Source: Flavobacterium sp. (GTDB lineage Bacteria; Bacteroidota; Bacteroidia; Flavobacteriales; Flavobacteriaceae). From it: a stretch of 64,000 bases of DNA. The stretch lies in the NCBI RefSeq assembly GCF_027531705.1, contig NZ_JAPZSP010000039.1, forward strand, positions 51,696 to 115,695, in the 5' to 3' direction. Below, piece after piece: positions 27,148 through 36,031 of this stretch (the first letter of the stretch is position 1; every line of letters starts with the position of its first letter). The notes beneath the pieces were generated by a model that worked only from the letters and a program-made list of their open reading frames with translations, searched no databases and was not told the origin of the DNA. The position numbers and the translations under genes are program-made.

Positions 27148-27867
27148 CTATAAATGTTTTTTCAATTCTTCTTCTGTAATATAACCTACATTTTGCCAAG
27201 CAACTTTTTTGTCTTTGTAAACCATAATTGTTGGCAAAGCATCTACTTTCATTTGATTAGCAAGTGCTTCGTTTTTATCAACATCAATTCTAACGATAGT
27301 AACTTTGTCTCTTAATTCTGTTGTCATTTTGTCTAAATACGGTGCCATTTTTTTGCATGGACCACACCATTCGGCATAAAAATCGATTACAACGGTTTTG
27401 TCAGTTGCTAGAATTTTCTCGTAGTCTGCCATTGTCATTCCAGTTTTTGAAGGAACTTGATTGCTCAATCCAAGTGCGTTGTATTTCATCATTCCGCCTT
27501 GCATATTGTATACTTCTTTAAAGCCTAATTCTTGCATTTTGGCAGCAGCATTGCTACTTCTTCCGCCGCTTAAACAATAAACGAAAGTAGGTTTTGATTT
27601 GTCTAATTTTTCAATTTCTGCAACAAATGAAGCACCATTATAATTGATATTTAAAGCATTATCAAGATGTTTACTGGCAAATTCATCGGGCGTTCTTACA
27701 TCTATAAGTAGGGCGCCTTGTGTAGTGGATAATTTGTCAACAAATGATTTTGCATCAATTGACAAGTTAATTGTTGATTGTGTTTGCTCAGCCGTTTTGT
27801 TGGTTTGTCCTTGGCAACTGATTAATAAAAAAGTTACAGCTAGTAGTGATAAAAAAGTAGATTTCAT
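27148..27867 (-). CDS. Lipoprotein with rhodanese and thioredoxin domains
   Basis: 239 residues. A lipobox (LLISCQG, lipidated Cys18) places it in the periplasm or outer membrane. The rhodanese domain (about 38-132) has the active Cys98 in FVYCLSGGRSS; the thioredoxin domain (about 140-239) has WCGPC (167-171) followed by cis-Pro in ALPTIMV. The fusion could pass persulfide sulfur or reducing power between the two sites; known rhodanese-thioredoxin fusions are poorly characterised. Monocistronic between DUF2461 and recF. Confidence 0.88.
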   Translation of the reverse strand: MKSTFLSLLAVTFLLISCQGQTNKTAEQTQSTINLSIDAKSFVDKLSTTQGALLIDVRTPDEFASKHLDNALNINYNGASFVAEIEKLDKSKPTFVYCLSGGRSSNAAAKMQELGFKEVYNMQGGMMKYNALGLSNQVPSKTGMTMADYEKILATDKTVVIDFYAEWCGPCKKMAPYLDKMTTELRDKVTIVRIDVDKNEALANQMKVDALPTIMVYKDKKVAWQNVGYITEEELKKHL

Positions 27868-27933
27868 GTTTATATTTTTTTTTAAAATTTCGTCAAAAAT
27901 AAAGTAGTAAAAATAGTGATATTATAACAAATG

Positions 27934-29013
27934 TTACAAATTAAATAATTTATAACTCTGATGTGTTGATTTTACAATAGCTTCGGTACGTTCAGAATGT
28001 GTATCTGAAATAAATAATTGCCCGAATTCGTCTTGGTTGACCATTTCTACAATTTTGCCAACACGAGTTTCATCCAATTTATCAAAAATATCATCAAATA
28101 ATAAGATTGGGTTTTCGCCACTTTGTTTTTTTACAAATTCAAATTGAGCAAATTTCAATGCAATCAAGAAGGATTTTTGTTGTCCTTGCGAACCGAACTT
28201 TTTGATCGGATAATTTTCAATTTGAAACGACAAATCGTCTTTATGAACGCCAACTGAAGTATATTGCAAAGCTCTGTCTTTTGCTAAATTTTGTTCTAAT
28301 AAAGTCAGTGTATCATTCTCAAACAAATGACTTTCATAAACCAATTGAACTGTTTCTACTGAACCCGTAATTGCTTGATGATGTTTATTGAAAATTGGAA
28401 TAAAATCATTCAGAAAGTGTTTTCGCTTTTCAAAAATAGATTGTCCTAATTGATTCAATTGCTCATTATATATAGACAAAGTATCATTTTCGAATACATG
28501 ATTCAAGGCAAAATATTTCAACAACGCATTTCGTTGACTAATGATTTTTTGGTACTGAATTAATTGCTGTAAATAGGTAGAATCCAACTGCGAAATTACA
28601 CTGTCAATAAAACGTCTTCTGGTTTCACTACCTTCAATAATCAAGTCGGCATCGCTTGGCGAAATAATAACAAGTGGAATCAATCCAACATGATCGGAGA
28701 ATTTTTCATATTGTTTTCCGTTGCGCTTCAGGATTTTCTTTTGTCCTTTTTTGAAACTACTTACAATTTGTTCCGAACGTTTTGCTTTTTCAAATTCGCC
28801 ATCAACCACAAAAAAATCTTCACCATGTTTTATATTTTGAGCTGCAATAGGATTGAAATAACTTTTTCCATAAGCCAAATGATAGATTGCATCGAGCACA
28901 TTTGTTTTTCCAATACCATTTTTCCCAACAAAACAGTTGATTTTGGCATCGAAATCATAACTGACTTCCGAAAAATTTTTATAATTGAATAAAGAAATCT
29001 TTTTTAAAAACAT
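27934..29013 (-). CDS. recF: DNA replication/repair protein RecF
   Basis: 359 residues, an SMC-like ATPase that loads RecA at gaps with RecOR. Walker [11 protein letters not shown] (29-38), signature [12 protein letters not shown] (about 272-283) and Walker [15 protein letters not shown] (about 302-315) are all intact. The N-terminus [12 protein letters not shown] is typical. It is divergent from the YfgM-like gene at 29156; unlike many bacteria it is not beside dnaA/dnaN, which is usual in Bacteroidota. Confidence 0.95.
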   Translation of the reverse strand: MFLKKISLFNYKNFSEVSYDFDAKINCFVGKNGIGKTNVLDAIYHLAYGKSYFNPIAAQNIKHGEDFFVVDGEFEKAKRSEQIVSSFKKGQKKILKRNGKQYEKFSDHVGLIPLVIISPSDADLIIEGSETRRRFIDSVISQLDSTYLQQLIQYQKIISQRNALLKYFALNHVFENDTLSIYNEQLNQLGQSIFEKRKHFLNDFIPIFNKHHQAITGSVETVQLVYESHLFENDTLTLLEQNLAKDRALQYTSVGVHKDDLSFQIENYPIKKFGSQGQQKSFLIALKFAQFEFVKKQSGENPILLFDDIFDKLDETRVGKIVEMVNQDEFGQLFISDTHSERTEAIVKSTHQSYKLFNL

Positions 29014-29126
29014 TGTGATGGCTTGAAAATATTGACTTTTTTAAAATTTTCAATATCTTTTTTTAAGAGCGTGCAAATTATTGAAAAATATCGACAAAAA
29101 TCGCTTTTAAATACGAATAAAAATTT

Positions 29127-29134
29127 TATTTTTG
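29127..29134 (+). promoter_or_regulatory. Candidate -7 box for the YfgM-like gene
   Basis: TATTTTTG matches TANNTTTG 22 bases before the start codon at 29156. No convincing TTTG lies 19-21 bases upstream. Confidence 0.4.
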
Positions 29135-29155
29135 CGCACACTAAATTAAAATTAA

Positions 29156-29944
29156 ATGGCAACTTATAATAAAAGAGGTTACAAAACACCAAAAGAGAAA
29201 GAAGAAAAAGTAGACGCAAACTTTATTGAAGAAACTCCAAATGTAGATGAGAAAGACAGTGCAACAGCCGGTGTTTTCAATACATTAGACGAAACAGCTT
29301 CAAAAACAGAAGCTTGGGTTGAAAAAAATCAAAAGATAATCTTCGGAATTGTTGGAGCAATTGCTTTAGTAACAGTAAGTTATTTATTATACCAAAAATT
29401 TGTTGTGGAACCTAAAGAAGATGAAGGTGCAAATGCTATGTTCGTAGCACAACAAAATTTCCAAAAAGCTGTTGATGGCGATACTGCAAAAGATTCATTA
29501 TTCAATTTAGCATTAAAAGGTTCAGAAGGACAATTCGGATTTAAAGATATTGCTGATAAATTCTCAGGAACTGCAGCAGGAAATTTAGCTAACTATTATG
29601 CTGGTATTGCTTACCTTAATACAGGAAAATATGCTGAAGCTATAAGCTCATTAGAAAGTTTTTCTTCAGATGATGTAATGTTGAGTACACTTGCAGTTGG
29701 AGCGATTGGTGATGCTTATTCACAAAAAAATGATGCTAAAAAAGCATTAGAATATTATATCAAAGCTTCAGAAATGAATGTAAATGAGTTAACTACACCA
29801 AGATATTTATTAAAAGCAGCACAATTAGAATTAGCAGCTAATAATAAAGCAGATGCTTTGAAACATTTAACTCAAATCAAAGAAAAATACGAAAGTGCTC
29901 CAGAAGCTCAAAGTGTTGATGCTTTGATTGGTATGGCACAATAA
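29156..29944 (+). CDS. YfgM-like TPR membrane protein
   Basis: 262 residues. A charged cytoplasmic N-terminus (about 60 residues), one membrane helix (about 62-80, IIFGIVGAIALVTVSYLLY) and a C-terminal TPR domain (LANYYAGIAYLNTGKYAEAI and AIGDAYSQKNDAKKALEYYI). This layout is that of YfgM/BamD-like ancillary proteins of the Sec translocon, which hand exported proteins to periplasmic chaperones; the assignment is by architecture. It is followed 68 bp later by ribH, as is common in Flavobacteriaceae. Confidence 0.8.
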   Translation: MATYNKRGYKTPKEKEEKVDANFIEETPNVDEKDSATAGVFNTLDETASKTEAWVEKNQKIIFGIVGAIALVTVSYLLYQKFVVEPKEDEGANAMFVAQQNFQKAVDGDTAKDSLFNLALKGSEGQFGFKDIADKFSGTAAGNLANYYAGIAYLNTGKYAEAISSLESFSSDDVMLSTLAVGAIGDAYSQKNDAKKALEYYIKASEMNVNELTTPRYLLKAAQLELAANNKADALKHLTQIKEKYESAPEAQSVDALIGMAQ

Positions 29945-29957
29945 GAAGTTAACAGTC

Positions 29958-29976
29958 TCAGTTTTCAGTTTTCAGT
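29958..29976. repeat. CAGTTTT tandem words
   Basis: TCAGTTTTCAGTTTTCAGT, similar to AGTTTTCAGTTGTCAGTTAT at 40691 and to the GTCGGTT tandem at 47081. Lies between the YfgM-like gene and ribH. Confidence 0.4.
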
Positions 29977-30012
29977 AACTGCCTACTGCGATTGCGACTG
30001 AAAACTATAAAA

Positions 30013-30510
30013 ATGGCTACAGCTAATAAAAATTTATCTAATTACGATAAAAACACAATCCCAAATGCGAAAGATTTTCGGTTTGGGATTGTTGTTTCAG
30101 AATGGAACGATCATATAACCGAAGGACTTTACAAAGGTGCTCTTGAGGCACTTTTAGATTGTGGAGCTATTCAGGAAAACATCATTCGTTGGAATGTTCC
30201 TGGTAGTTTTGAACTAGTGTATGGTGCTCAACGCATGATTGTAACACAAAATGTTGATGTTGTTATCACAATTGGTTGTGTTATAAAAGGCGAAACTATG
30301 CATTTTGAGTTCGTTTGCGAAGGTGTAACACAAGGTATCAAAGACTTAAATGTTCAAACAGATGTTCCAGTTATTTTTTGTTTACTAACCGATAATAACG
30401 AACAACAATCCATCGACAGAAGTGGCGGAGTTCATGGAAACAAAGGAACAGAAGCTGCAATAGCTGCAATAAAAATGGCTGACTTGAGAAGAAAATCTGA
30501 AATAAGTTAA
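30013..30510 (+). CDS. ribH: 6,7-dimethyl-8-ribityllumazine synthase
   Basis: 165 residues from ATG at 30013 (the frame also opens at a TTG 21 bases earlier, which lies in a repeat and is not needed). It condenses 3,4-dihydroxybutanone phosphate with the ribitylamino-uracil in riboflavin synthesis and forms 60-mer or pentamer shells. FRFGIVVSEWNDHIT at the N-terminus, NVPGSFELVYGAQRM, IGCVIKGETMHFEFVCEGV (substrate-binding, His) and NKGTEAAIAAIKMADL are family signatures. Confidence 0.95.
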   Translation: MATANKNLSNYDKNTIPNAKDFRFGIVVSEWNDHITEGLYKGALEALLDCGAIQENIIRWNVPGSFELVYGAQRMIVTQNVDVVITIGCVIKGETMHFEFVCEGVTQGIKDLNVQTDVPVIFCLLTDNNEQQSIDRSGGVHGNKGTEAAIAAIKMADLRRKSEIS

Positions 30511-30664
30511 CGAAGAAATTTCCAAATTTTATTTATAACTCAAAAACTTATTCTAAATCGAATAGGTTTTTGTTTTTTTTAGGAAGTTGTTAACTAGTTA
30601 AACCAATAGTTTTTGCTTAAATTTGCTAATTCGTATTTTTTACGATTTAAACAATTGTAAAGTT

Positions 30665-30690
30665 TGATGAGATTCCTACTGAATGACAAA
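30665..30690. repeat. Dispersed repeat GAGATTCCTACTGAATGACA
   Basis: A near copy, GAGATTCCTCCTGAATAACA, occurs at 40825. Words of this type (reverse complement TGTCATTC-AGGAATCTC) are frequent in Bacteroidota intergenic DNA. It sits just before mutL. Confidence 0.5.
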
Positions 30691-30710
30691 ACTGAATAAC
30701 AAATAATTTA

Positions 30711-32567
30711 ATGTCGAGCATAATTCAATTACTTCCCGATCATGTTGCCAATCAGATTGCTGCTGGTGAAGTGGTGCAACGTCCTGCTTCGGTAGTAAAA
30801 GAACTACTTGAAAACGCAGTCGATGCCAAAGCAACCGATATCAAACTGATTATAAAAGACGCAGGAAAATCGTTGGTGCAAGTAATAGACAATGGTGTTG
30901 GAATGAACATTACCGATGCTAGAATGTGCTTTGAACGTCATGCTACTTCAAAAATTCGTCAAGCGGAAGATTTATTTTCATTGCATACTAAAGGTTTTCG
31001 TGGTGAAGCACTGGCTTCTATTGCAGCGATTGCTCATGTAGAAATGAAAACCCGACAAGATCAAGAAGAACTTGGTACACATATCATCATCGAAGGAAGC
31101 AAATTTGTTTCTCAAGAACCTTCAGTTTTGCCAAAAGGCACTTCATTTTCTGTAAAGAATTTATTTTTTAATATTCCTGCGCGACGTAATTTCTTGAAAT
31201 CAGAAACGGTAGAATTTAGACATATTGTTGATGAATTTCAACGTGTGGTCTTGGCGCATCCCAACATTCACTTTACTTTTTATCATAATGGAAGCGAAAT
31301 GTTCAACTTGCCTCAATCCAATTTGAGACAAAGAATTGTGACTATTTTTGCAGGAAAAACAAATGAAAAACTAGTTCCATGCAATGAAGAAACCGATATT
31401 TTGAAGGTAACTGGATTTGTTGGAAAACCTGAATATGCCAAGAAAAGTCGTAGCGAACAATTCTTTTTTGTGAATAATAGATTTATCAAAAGCGGTTATT
31501 TGCATCATGCTGTTATGGCTGCTTATGAAGGAATTTTGCCTGTTGGTGCACAACCAAGTTATTTTCTTTACTTAGATGTTCCGCCAAATACAATTGACAT
31601 CAATATTCATCCGACAAAAACTGAAATTAAGTTTGACGATGAACAAGCTTTATATGCCATTTTACGCTCTACAATCAAACATAGTTTAGGACAATTTAAT
31701 GTGGTTCCGGCTTTAGATTTTGATAGAGATTCCAATTTGGACACACCTTATGATTTTAAAGACAAAGAAGCTTCTACACCAACAATTCAAGTTGATAGAA
31801 GCTACAATCCTTTTTCTAATGATAAGCCAAACAAAACCTACACGCCACCCTATTATCCAAAAAAAGAAGCAAGTTGGGAAAGTTTGTATATTGGAACCAA
31901 TCAAGCTTCTGAAATAGAAATTGATGCTACTTCGATAGTGAATTTTGAAAATGACGAAGAAATTACCGCATCCTTATTTGATGAAAATAACGAAGAAAAA
32001 CAAGGCAACAGAACCTATCAAATACATAGAAAATACATTGTAAACCCAATAAAATCGGGAATGGTAATTGTAAATCAACACCGAGCACATCAACGTATTT
32101 TGTACGAACAATTTCTGACCAACATGACGGTTCATCAGGCTTGCAGTCAGCAATTATTGTTTCCCTTAAATTTATATTTTTCAACAGCCGAATTAGAATT
32201 AATTGAAGAATTAAAACAATCGTTGGTTAATACTGGTTTTGTTTTTGAAGAAACCACACAAGAATATATCGTTCTTTCAGGTTTACCGGCCAATGTTTCT
32301 GAAAAAGAAGCATCATTGGTTTTAGAACATTTAATTAGCGATTTACAAGATGGAATTCCTGAAAATAGCTTTAGTCAAAATGATACGATTGCAAGATCAA
32401 TGGCGAAAAGTTTGGCTATAAAAACAGGTACATTCTTGACTGAAAAAGAGCAAGAAAATTTAGTCAACGGACTTTTTGCTTGCAAAGAACCTAATACTAC
32501 TCCATTTCAAAAACCAACTTTCATCACAATGCGTGTGGAAGATATAGACAGAAAATTTACTTTATGA
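30711..32567 (+). CDS. mutL: DNA mismatch repair protein MutL
   Basis: 618 residues. The N-terminal GHKL ATPase is intact: ELLENAVDAKATDI (catalytic Glu, Asn), IDNGVGMN, TKGFRGEALASIAA. The C-terminal dimerisation domain occupies about 430-618. The endonuclease motif of MutH-less bacteria (DQHA-x2-E-x4-E) reads NQHRAHQRILYE here, so the Asp and first Glu are Asn and Gln, and the usual CPHGRP metal site reads TPFQKP; ACK is retained. The nicking activity may therefore be lost. The last 4 bp overlap the first of two rhomboid genes, so expression is coupled. Confidence 0.95.
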   Translation: MSSIIQLLPDHVANQIAAGEVVQRPASVVKELLENAVDAKATDIKLIIKDAGKSLVQVIDNGVGMNITDARMCFERHATSKIRQAEDLFSLHTKGFRGEALASIAAIAHVEMKTRQDQEELGTHIIIEGSKFVSQEPSVLPKGTSFSVKNLFFNIPARRNFLKSETVEFRHIVDEFQRVVLAHPNIHFTFYHNGSEMFNLPQSNLRQRIVTIFAGKTNEKLVPCNEETDILKVTGFVGKPEYAKKSRSEQFFFVNNRFIKSGYLHHAVMAAYEGILPVGAQPSYFLYLDVPPNTIDINIHPTKTEIKFDDEQALYAILRSTIKHSLGQFNVVPALDFDRDSNLDTPYDFKDKEASTPTIQVDRSYNPFSNDKPNKTYTPPYYPKKEASWESLYIGTNQASEIEIDATSIVNFENDEEITASLFDENNEEKQGNRTYQIHRKYIVNPIKSGMVIVNQHRAHQRILYEQFLTNMTVHQACSQQLLFPLNLYFSTAELELIEELKQSLVNTGFVFEETTQEYIVLSGLPANVSEKEASLVLEHLISDLQDGIPENSFSQNDTIARSMAKSLAIKTGTFLTEKEQENLVNGLFACKEPNTTPFQKPTFITMRVEDIDRKFTL

Positions 32568-33376
32568 TGAATATCACACCAGTTGTCAAACAACTTTTGA
32601 TTATAAATATTATCTTTTTTATTGGTTCACAATTAGTGCCAGTTTCTTACGATCTTTTTTCGCTTTTTTATCCTGAAAGTGACAAATTCAGATTTTGGCA
32701 ACTGATAACACATATGTTTATGCACGCCAAAATGCCAAATTTGATGCATTTAGCGTTTAACATGTTTGCCTTATATTCATTTGGATCGACTTTAGAACAT
32801 TTTTGGGGTGGTAAAAAATTCTTGTTTTTTTATATTTCATGTGGACTAGGAGCAGCTTTGTTGCATATGGGTGTTAATTATTATGAAGTGCATTCTTTGT
32901 TAGGAACAATTTCAGAACTAAAATTTACTAACGCAGAGTTACATACTTTATTAAATACTGATTACAGAGAAGTTTTTGATGCTAATAATCAAATGGTTGC
33001 TGGGAAAGTTAAAGAAATTTTAGAAAGAGTTAATTGCAATCAAGAGCAATTTAATCAATTACAAAATGTGGTTATGAATTATCAATCTTCTGCGGTTGGA
33101 GCTTCTGGTGCAATTTATGGTTTATTGACAGCTTTTGCCTTTATGTTTCCAAGTGCTCAATTAGGTTTGATGTTTATACCTGTTCCAATAAAAGCTAAAT
33201 ATTTTGTGCCTGGAATCTTAGCAGTCGACTTATTCTTAGGTTTAAAAGGAAGTTCTATTTTTGGAGCTGGAAGCACTGGAGTTGCTCATTTTGCGCATCT
33301 TGGCGGTGCCTTAACAGGTTTTATTATGATGTGGTATTGGAAAAAAAATCAATTTAACAAAAATCGATGGAACTAA
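32564..33376 (+). CDS. Rhomboid intramembrane serine protease
   Basis: 270 residues with six or so membrane helices. Catalytic Ser181 lies in GASGAIYG and His245 in AHLGG (VAHFAHLGGALTGF); the HAKMPNLMHLAFNM segment matches the conserved H-x-x-x-N loop. An unusually long loop of about 65 charged residues (about 110-172) separates helices ahead of the Ser helix. It cleaves membrane-embedded helices of substrate proteins; substrate unknown. It overlaps mutL by 4 bp and the second rhomboid gene by one base. Confidence 0.92.
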   Translation: MMNITPVVKQLLIINIIFFIGSQLVPVSYDLFSLFYPESDKFRFWQLITHMFMHAKMPNLMHLAFNMFALYSFGSTLEHFWGGKKFLFFYISCGLGAALLHMGVNYYEVHSLLGTISELKFTNAELHTLLNTDYREVFDANNQMVAGKVKEILERVNCNQEQFNQLQNVVMNYQSSAVGASGAIYGLLTAFAFMFPSAQLGLMFIPVPIKAKYFVPGILAVDLFLGLKGSSIFGAGSTGVAHFAHLGGALTGFIMMWYWKKNQFNKNRWN

Positions 33377-34260
33377 TGAGTAGCATTCTAGATGATCTAA
33401 AATTGCAATTCAAAATGGGTGATGTTGCTACCAAATTAATTTTTTGGAACATCATCTTATTTGCTATTCCTACTATTGTCTTTTCAATTTTGAAATTATT
33501 CAATATTAATATTGATTTTCTATCTTACGTAAGTTTATCATCCAATCCGCATAACCTTTTAACTAAGCCTTGGTCCATAATTTCATATGCTTTTTTTCAT
33601 GCTGGAATTCTACATATTTTGTTTAATTTACTAATGTTGAATTTTGCTGGAAGAATTTTTTCTACCTTTTTTACACAAAAACAGTTTCTAAGTTTATACC
33701 TTGTAAGTGCCATTTTTGCTGGAATTCTATACATAGTCTCGTATATGATTTTCCCAGCACTCATTAATAGCTCTTCTGTTTTGATTGGTGCTTCTGGAGC
33801 TGTAATGGCAATTTTGGCTGCAACTGCAACCTATCAACCTATGATGGAACTAAGATTGTTTCTATTTGGAACTGTAAAACTTGTATATGTTGTTCTTATT
33901 TTCTTGTTTATCGATTTGATTCAGTTGCCAATTAACAATACTGGCGGTCATATTGCCCATTTAGGTGGCGCACTTTTTGGTTATATTTATATCAAACAAT
34001 TGCAAAAAGGAACAGATATTACAGCTTGGTTTACAAAAATTTTAGATTCGTTAGCCGTTTTATTTGGAACAAAAAAGAAAACGCCTTTCAAAAAAGTGCA
34101 TGTAAATCTGAAGAAAACGGTTGTGAAAACGGAAAGCAAAATTGTAACTAAAGACAAAACACAACAACAAATAGATGAAATTTTAGATAAAATAAGTCAA
34201 TCTGGTTATGATGCTTTGACCAAAGAAGAAAAAGAATTTTTATTCAAAGCCGGAAAGTAG
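33376..34260 (+). CDS. Rhomboid intramembrane serine protease, second copy
   Basis: 294 residues from the ATG in TAATG that overlaps the preceding stop (an in-frame ATG at 33367 would add three residues). Catalytic Ser140 (GASGAV) and His195 (GGHIAHLGG) are present with six membrane helices. After the last helix, a cytoplasmic tail of about 80 residues is rich in Lys and ends QQQIDEILDKISQSGYDALT, a helical C-terminal motif common in Bacteroidota rhomboids. Only modestly similar to the first copy, so not a recent duplication. Confidence 0.92.
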   Translation: MSSILDDLKLQFKMGDVATKLIFWNIILFAIPTIVFSILKLFNINIDFLSYVSLSSNPHNLLTKPWSIISYAFFHAGILHILFNLLMLNFAGRIFSTFFTQKQFLSLYLVSAIFAGILYIVSYMIFPALINSSSVLIGASGAVMAILAATATYQPMMELRLFLFGTVKLVYVVLIFLFIDLIQLPINNTGGHIAHLGGALFGYIYIKQLQKGTDITAWFTKILDSLAVLFGTKKKTPFKKVHVNLKKTVVKTESKIVTKDKTQQQIDEILDKISQSGYDALTKEEKEFLFKAGK

Positions 34261-34268
34261 TATTTTTG
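34261..34268 (+). promoter_or_regulatory. Candidate -7 box for the EEP-family gene
   Basis: TATTTTTG matches TANNTTTG, starting right after the rhomboid stop codon, 23 bases before the ATG at 34291. The -33 box is unclear. Confidence 0.35.
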
Positions 34269-34290
34269 TAACTATCTGTAAGAACTAATA

Positions 34291-35346
34291 ATGCGATTAA
34301 CTCGAAACCTTTCTTGGTTTAATAGAATCCTATTCTTTTTCAATATAGTTTTGACTATAGTGACTTTTCTTGCATATGTTTTACCTTTTTTAGCACCAAA
34401 ATTATTTCCGCTTTTATCCGTATTAACACTTGTTTTACCATTATTTTTGATTTTGAATGCGTTGTTTTTTATCTATTGGTTACTACAATTGAAAAAACAA
34501 ATCATCTTATCTGGTTTAGTGCTTTTGGCAGGAATAACTTTTATCAATAAATTCTACAAATTTTCATCTCTTGATGTTGAAAAAACCGAAAACGACTTTG
34601 TTGTGATGAGTTATAATGTTCGTTTGCTTAATCTTTTCAAATGGATTGATAGTGATAGCGTTCCGTATCGAATTTTGGAATTTATCAACGAGAAAAATCC
34701 TGATATTTTGTGTATTCAAGAATATTCAGAAACGGCTGGAATTGATTTGAAAGTCTATCCGCATAAATACGTATATGTGCAAGGCGATAAAATTAAAACT
34801 AGTCAAGCAATTTTTTCAAAATTCCCGATAATAAATGAAGGAAACATTGTGTTTCCAAATTCGAATAATAATGCCATTTTTGCTGATATTAAAAAAGGAA
34901 AAGACATTATTCGCGTTTATAATATTCATTTACAATCCATCAAAATTTCTCCAGATGTTAATGAGTTATCTGAAAACATTGATGGTATCAATCAAGAAAA
35001 ATCACAAATGGTTTTGAAGCGAATTAGTGCTGCTTTTACCAAACAACAGCAACAAGCAGAAATTATAAAAAATCACAAAAGTGAGTGTGAATATCCAATC
35101 ATTATTTGTGGTGATATGAATAATAGTGCTTTTTCTTATGTTTATAGAAGTATCAAAGGAAACTTGCACGACACATTTGAAGAAGCTGGAAAAGGATTTG
35201 GAAAAACCTATAATTTCAAATATTATCCAGCACGAATTGACTATATTTTTGCCGATTCAAACATAAAGGTAAAAAGTTTTGAAAGCTTCCCAGAATTTCA
35301 AAATTCAGATCATTTTCCAATTATGACTAGGCTTTCGATTGAGTAA
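34291..35346 (+). CDS. Endonuclease/exonuclease/phosphatase (EEP) family protein, membrane-anchored
   Basis: 351 residues. Three N-terminal membrane helices (about 11-33, 37-61, 65-84) precede an EEP domain: VVMSYNVRLLN, ILCIQEYSE (metal-binding Glu), IIICGDMNNSA, RIDYIFAD and SDHFPIMTRL (catalytic Asp-His). All metal and catalytic residues are present. Such proteins may be nucleases, phosphodiesterases or lipid phosphatases; the topology puts the catalytic domain after the third helix. It follows the rhomboid pair and may share their transcript or use the promoter at 34261. Confidence 0.85.
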   Translation: MRLTRNLSWFNRILFFFNIVLTIVTFLAYVLPFLAPKLFPLLSVLTLVLPLFLILNALFFIYWLLQLKKQIILSGLVLLAGITFINKFYKFSSLDVEKTENDFVVMSYNVRLLNLFKWIDSDSVPYRILEFINEKNPDILCIQEYSETAGIDLKVYPHKYVYVQGDKIKTSQAIFSKFPIINEGNIVFPNSNNNAIFADIKKGKDIIRVYNIHLQSIKISPDVNELSENIDGINQEKSQMVLKRISAAFTKQQQQAEIIKNHKSECEYPIIICGDMNNSAFSYVYRSIKGNLHDTFEEAGKGFGKTYNFKYYPARIDYIFADSNIKVKSFESFPEFQNSDHFPIMTRLSIE

Positions 35347-35347
35347 A

Positions 35348-35962
35348 CTACAACACCTGTTTTTTCAAATAATCTAAAGCGTATCGTCCTTCATTGAAAA
35401 GCAAATCTAGAATACTTAAGTTATTTAAAAAGCCGTGTTTATCGCCAAAAACTTGTGTGTAACTTTCAAAAGTAGCAGTGTCTTTTTTTCCGTTAGCTAA
35501 TATTCGCAAGTCTTTAAAATCCGTTACTTCGTGGAAATATTCAGTGGTTTTACTGTATTCCAATTTCATTTTGAGACATTTGGCAACCATTTCCATCGAT
35601 TCCAAATTCAAATCCATTAGGAAAGTGTGCTTCTTTGTGAAAATTGGATAGATTTCGTCTTCAAAATACTCAAAAAAAGGAGATGTTCTGTAAGCCGCTT
35701 CTAATGATTTGAAGTGTTGTTTTTGCCAATCAAAAGCTGTTTCAAGTTTTACATCTTTTGTTCGTTGATGTGCTTCTTTGGAGTGTTTTATGGGAATATT
35801 TAACAACTGAATTCCGTTTGGACTATAAATGTACATTCGGTTACGATTGGTTTGTTTCTGAAAGTTGTCTTCCATTTCAAACGTAATACTATCAGCTTGT
35901 GACATAGCAACAAAATGACTAATAGACGGGAAATAAGTTGGATGTATTAATAAATTATTCAT
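35348..35962 (-). CDS. WbqC family protein
   Basis: 204 residues resembling the WbqC-like family: LLIHPTYFPSISHFVAMSQA at the start, NRMYIYSPNGIQLLNIPIKH, KTAFDWQKQHFKSLEAAYR-type substrate region (residues about 75-92) and a C-terminal FNEGRYALDYLKK. Family members occur in O-antigen loci and in Bacteroidota beside signal peptidase I; biochemical role is not established. It is downstream of lepB with a repeat-filled gap of 69 bp, and convergent with the EEP gene (1 bp gap). Confidence 0.8.
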   Translation of the reverse strand: MNNLLIHPTYFPSISHFVAMSQADSITFEMEDNFQKQTNRNRMYIYSPNGIQLLNIPIKHSKEAHQRTKDVKLETAFDWQKQHFKSLEAAYRTSPFFEYFEDEIYPIFTKKHTFLMDLNLESMEMVAKCLKMKLEYSKTTEYFHEVTDFKDLRILANGKKDTATFESYTQVFGDKHGFLNNLSILDLLFNEGRYALDYLKKQVL

Positions 35963-35969
35963 TATTTCT

Positions 35970-36031
35970 GTTTAGAAGTTTATGAGTTTAAAAGTTTAGA
36001 AGTTATTATGCTAAACCTTTAAACTCTTAAA
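35970..36031. repeat. GTTTAGAAGTTTATGAG-type inverted repeat
   Basis: GTTTAGAAGTTTATGAGTTT and following bases are mirrored by AAACCTTTAAACTCTTAAAC. The element fills the gap between the WbqC start and the lepB stop, as a similar one does at 27066. Confidence 0.5.
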
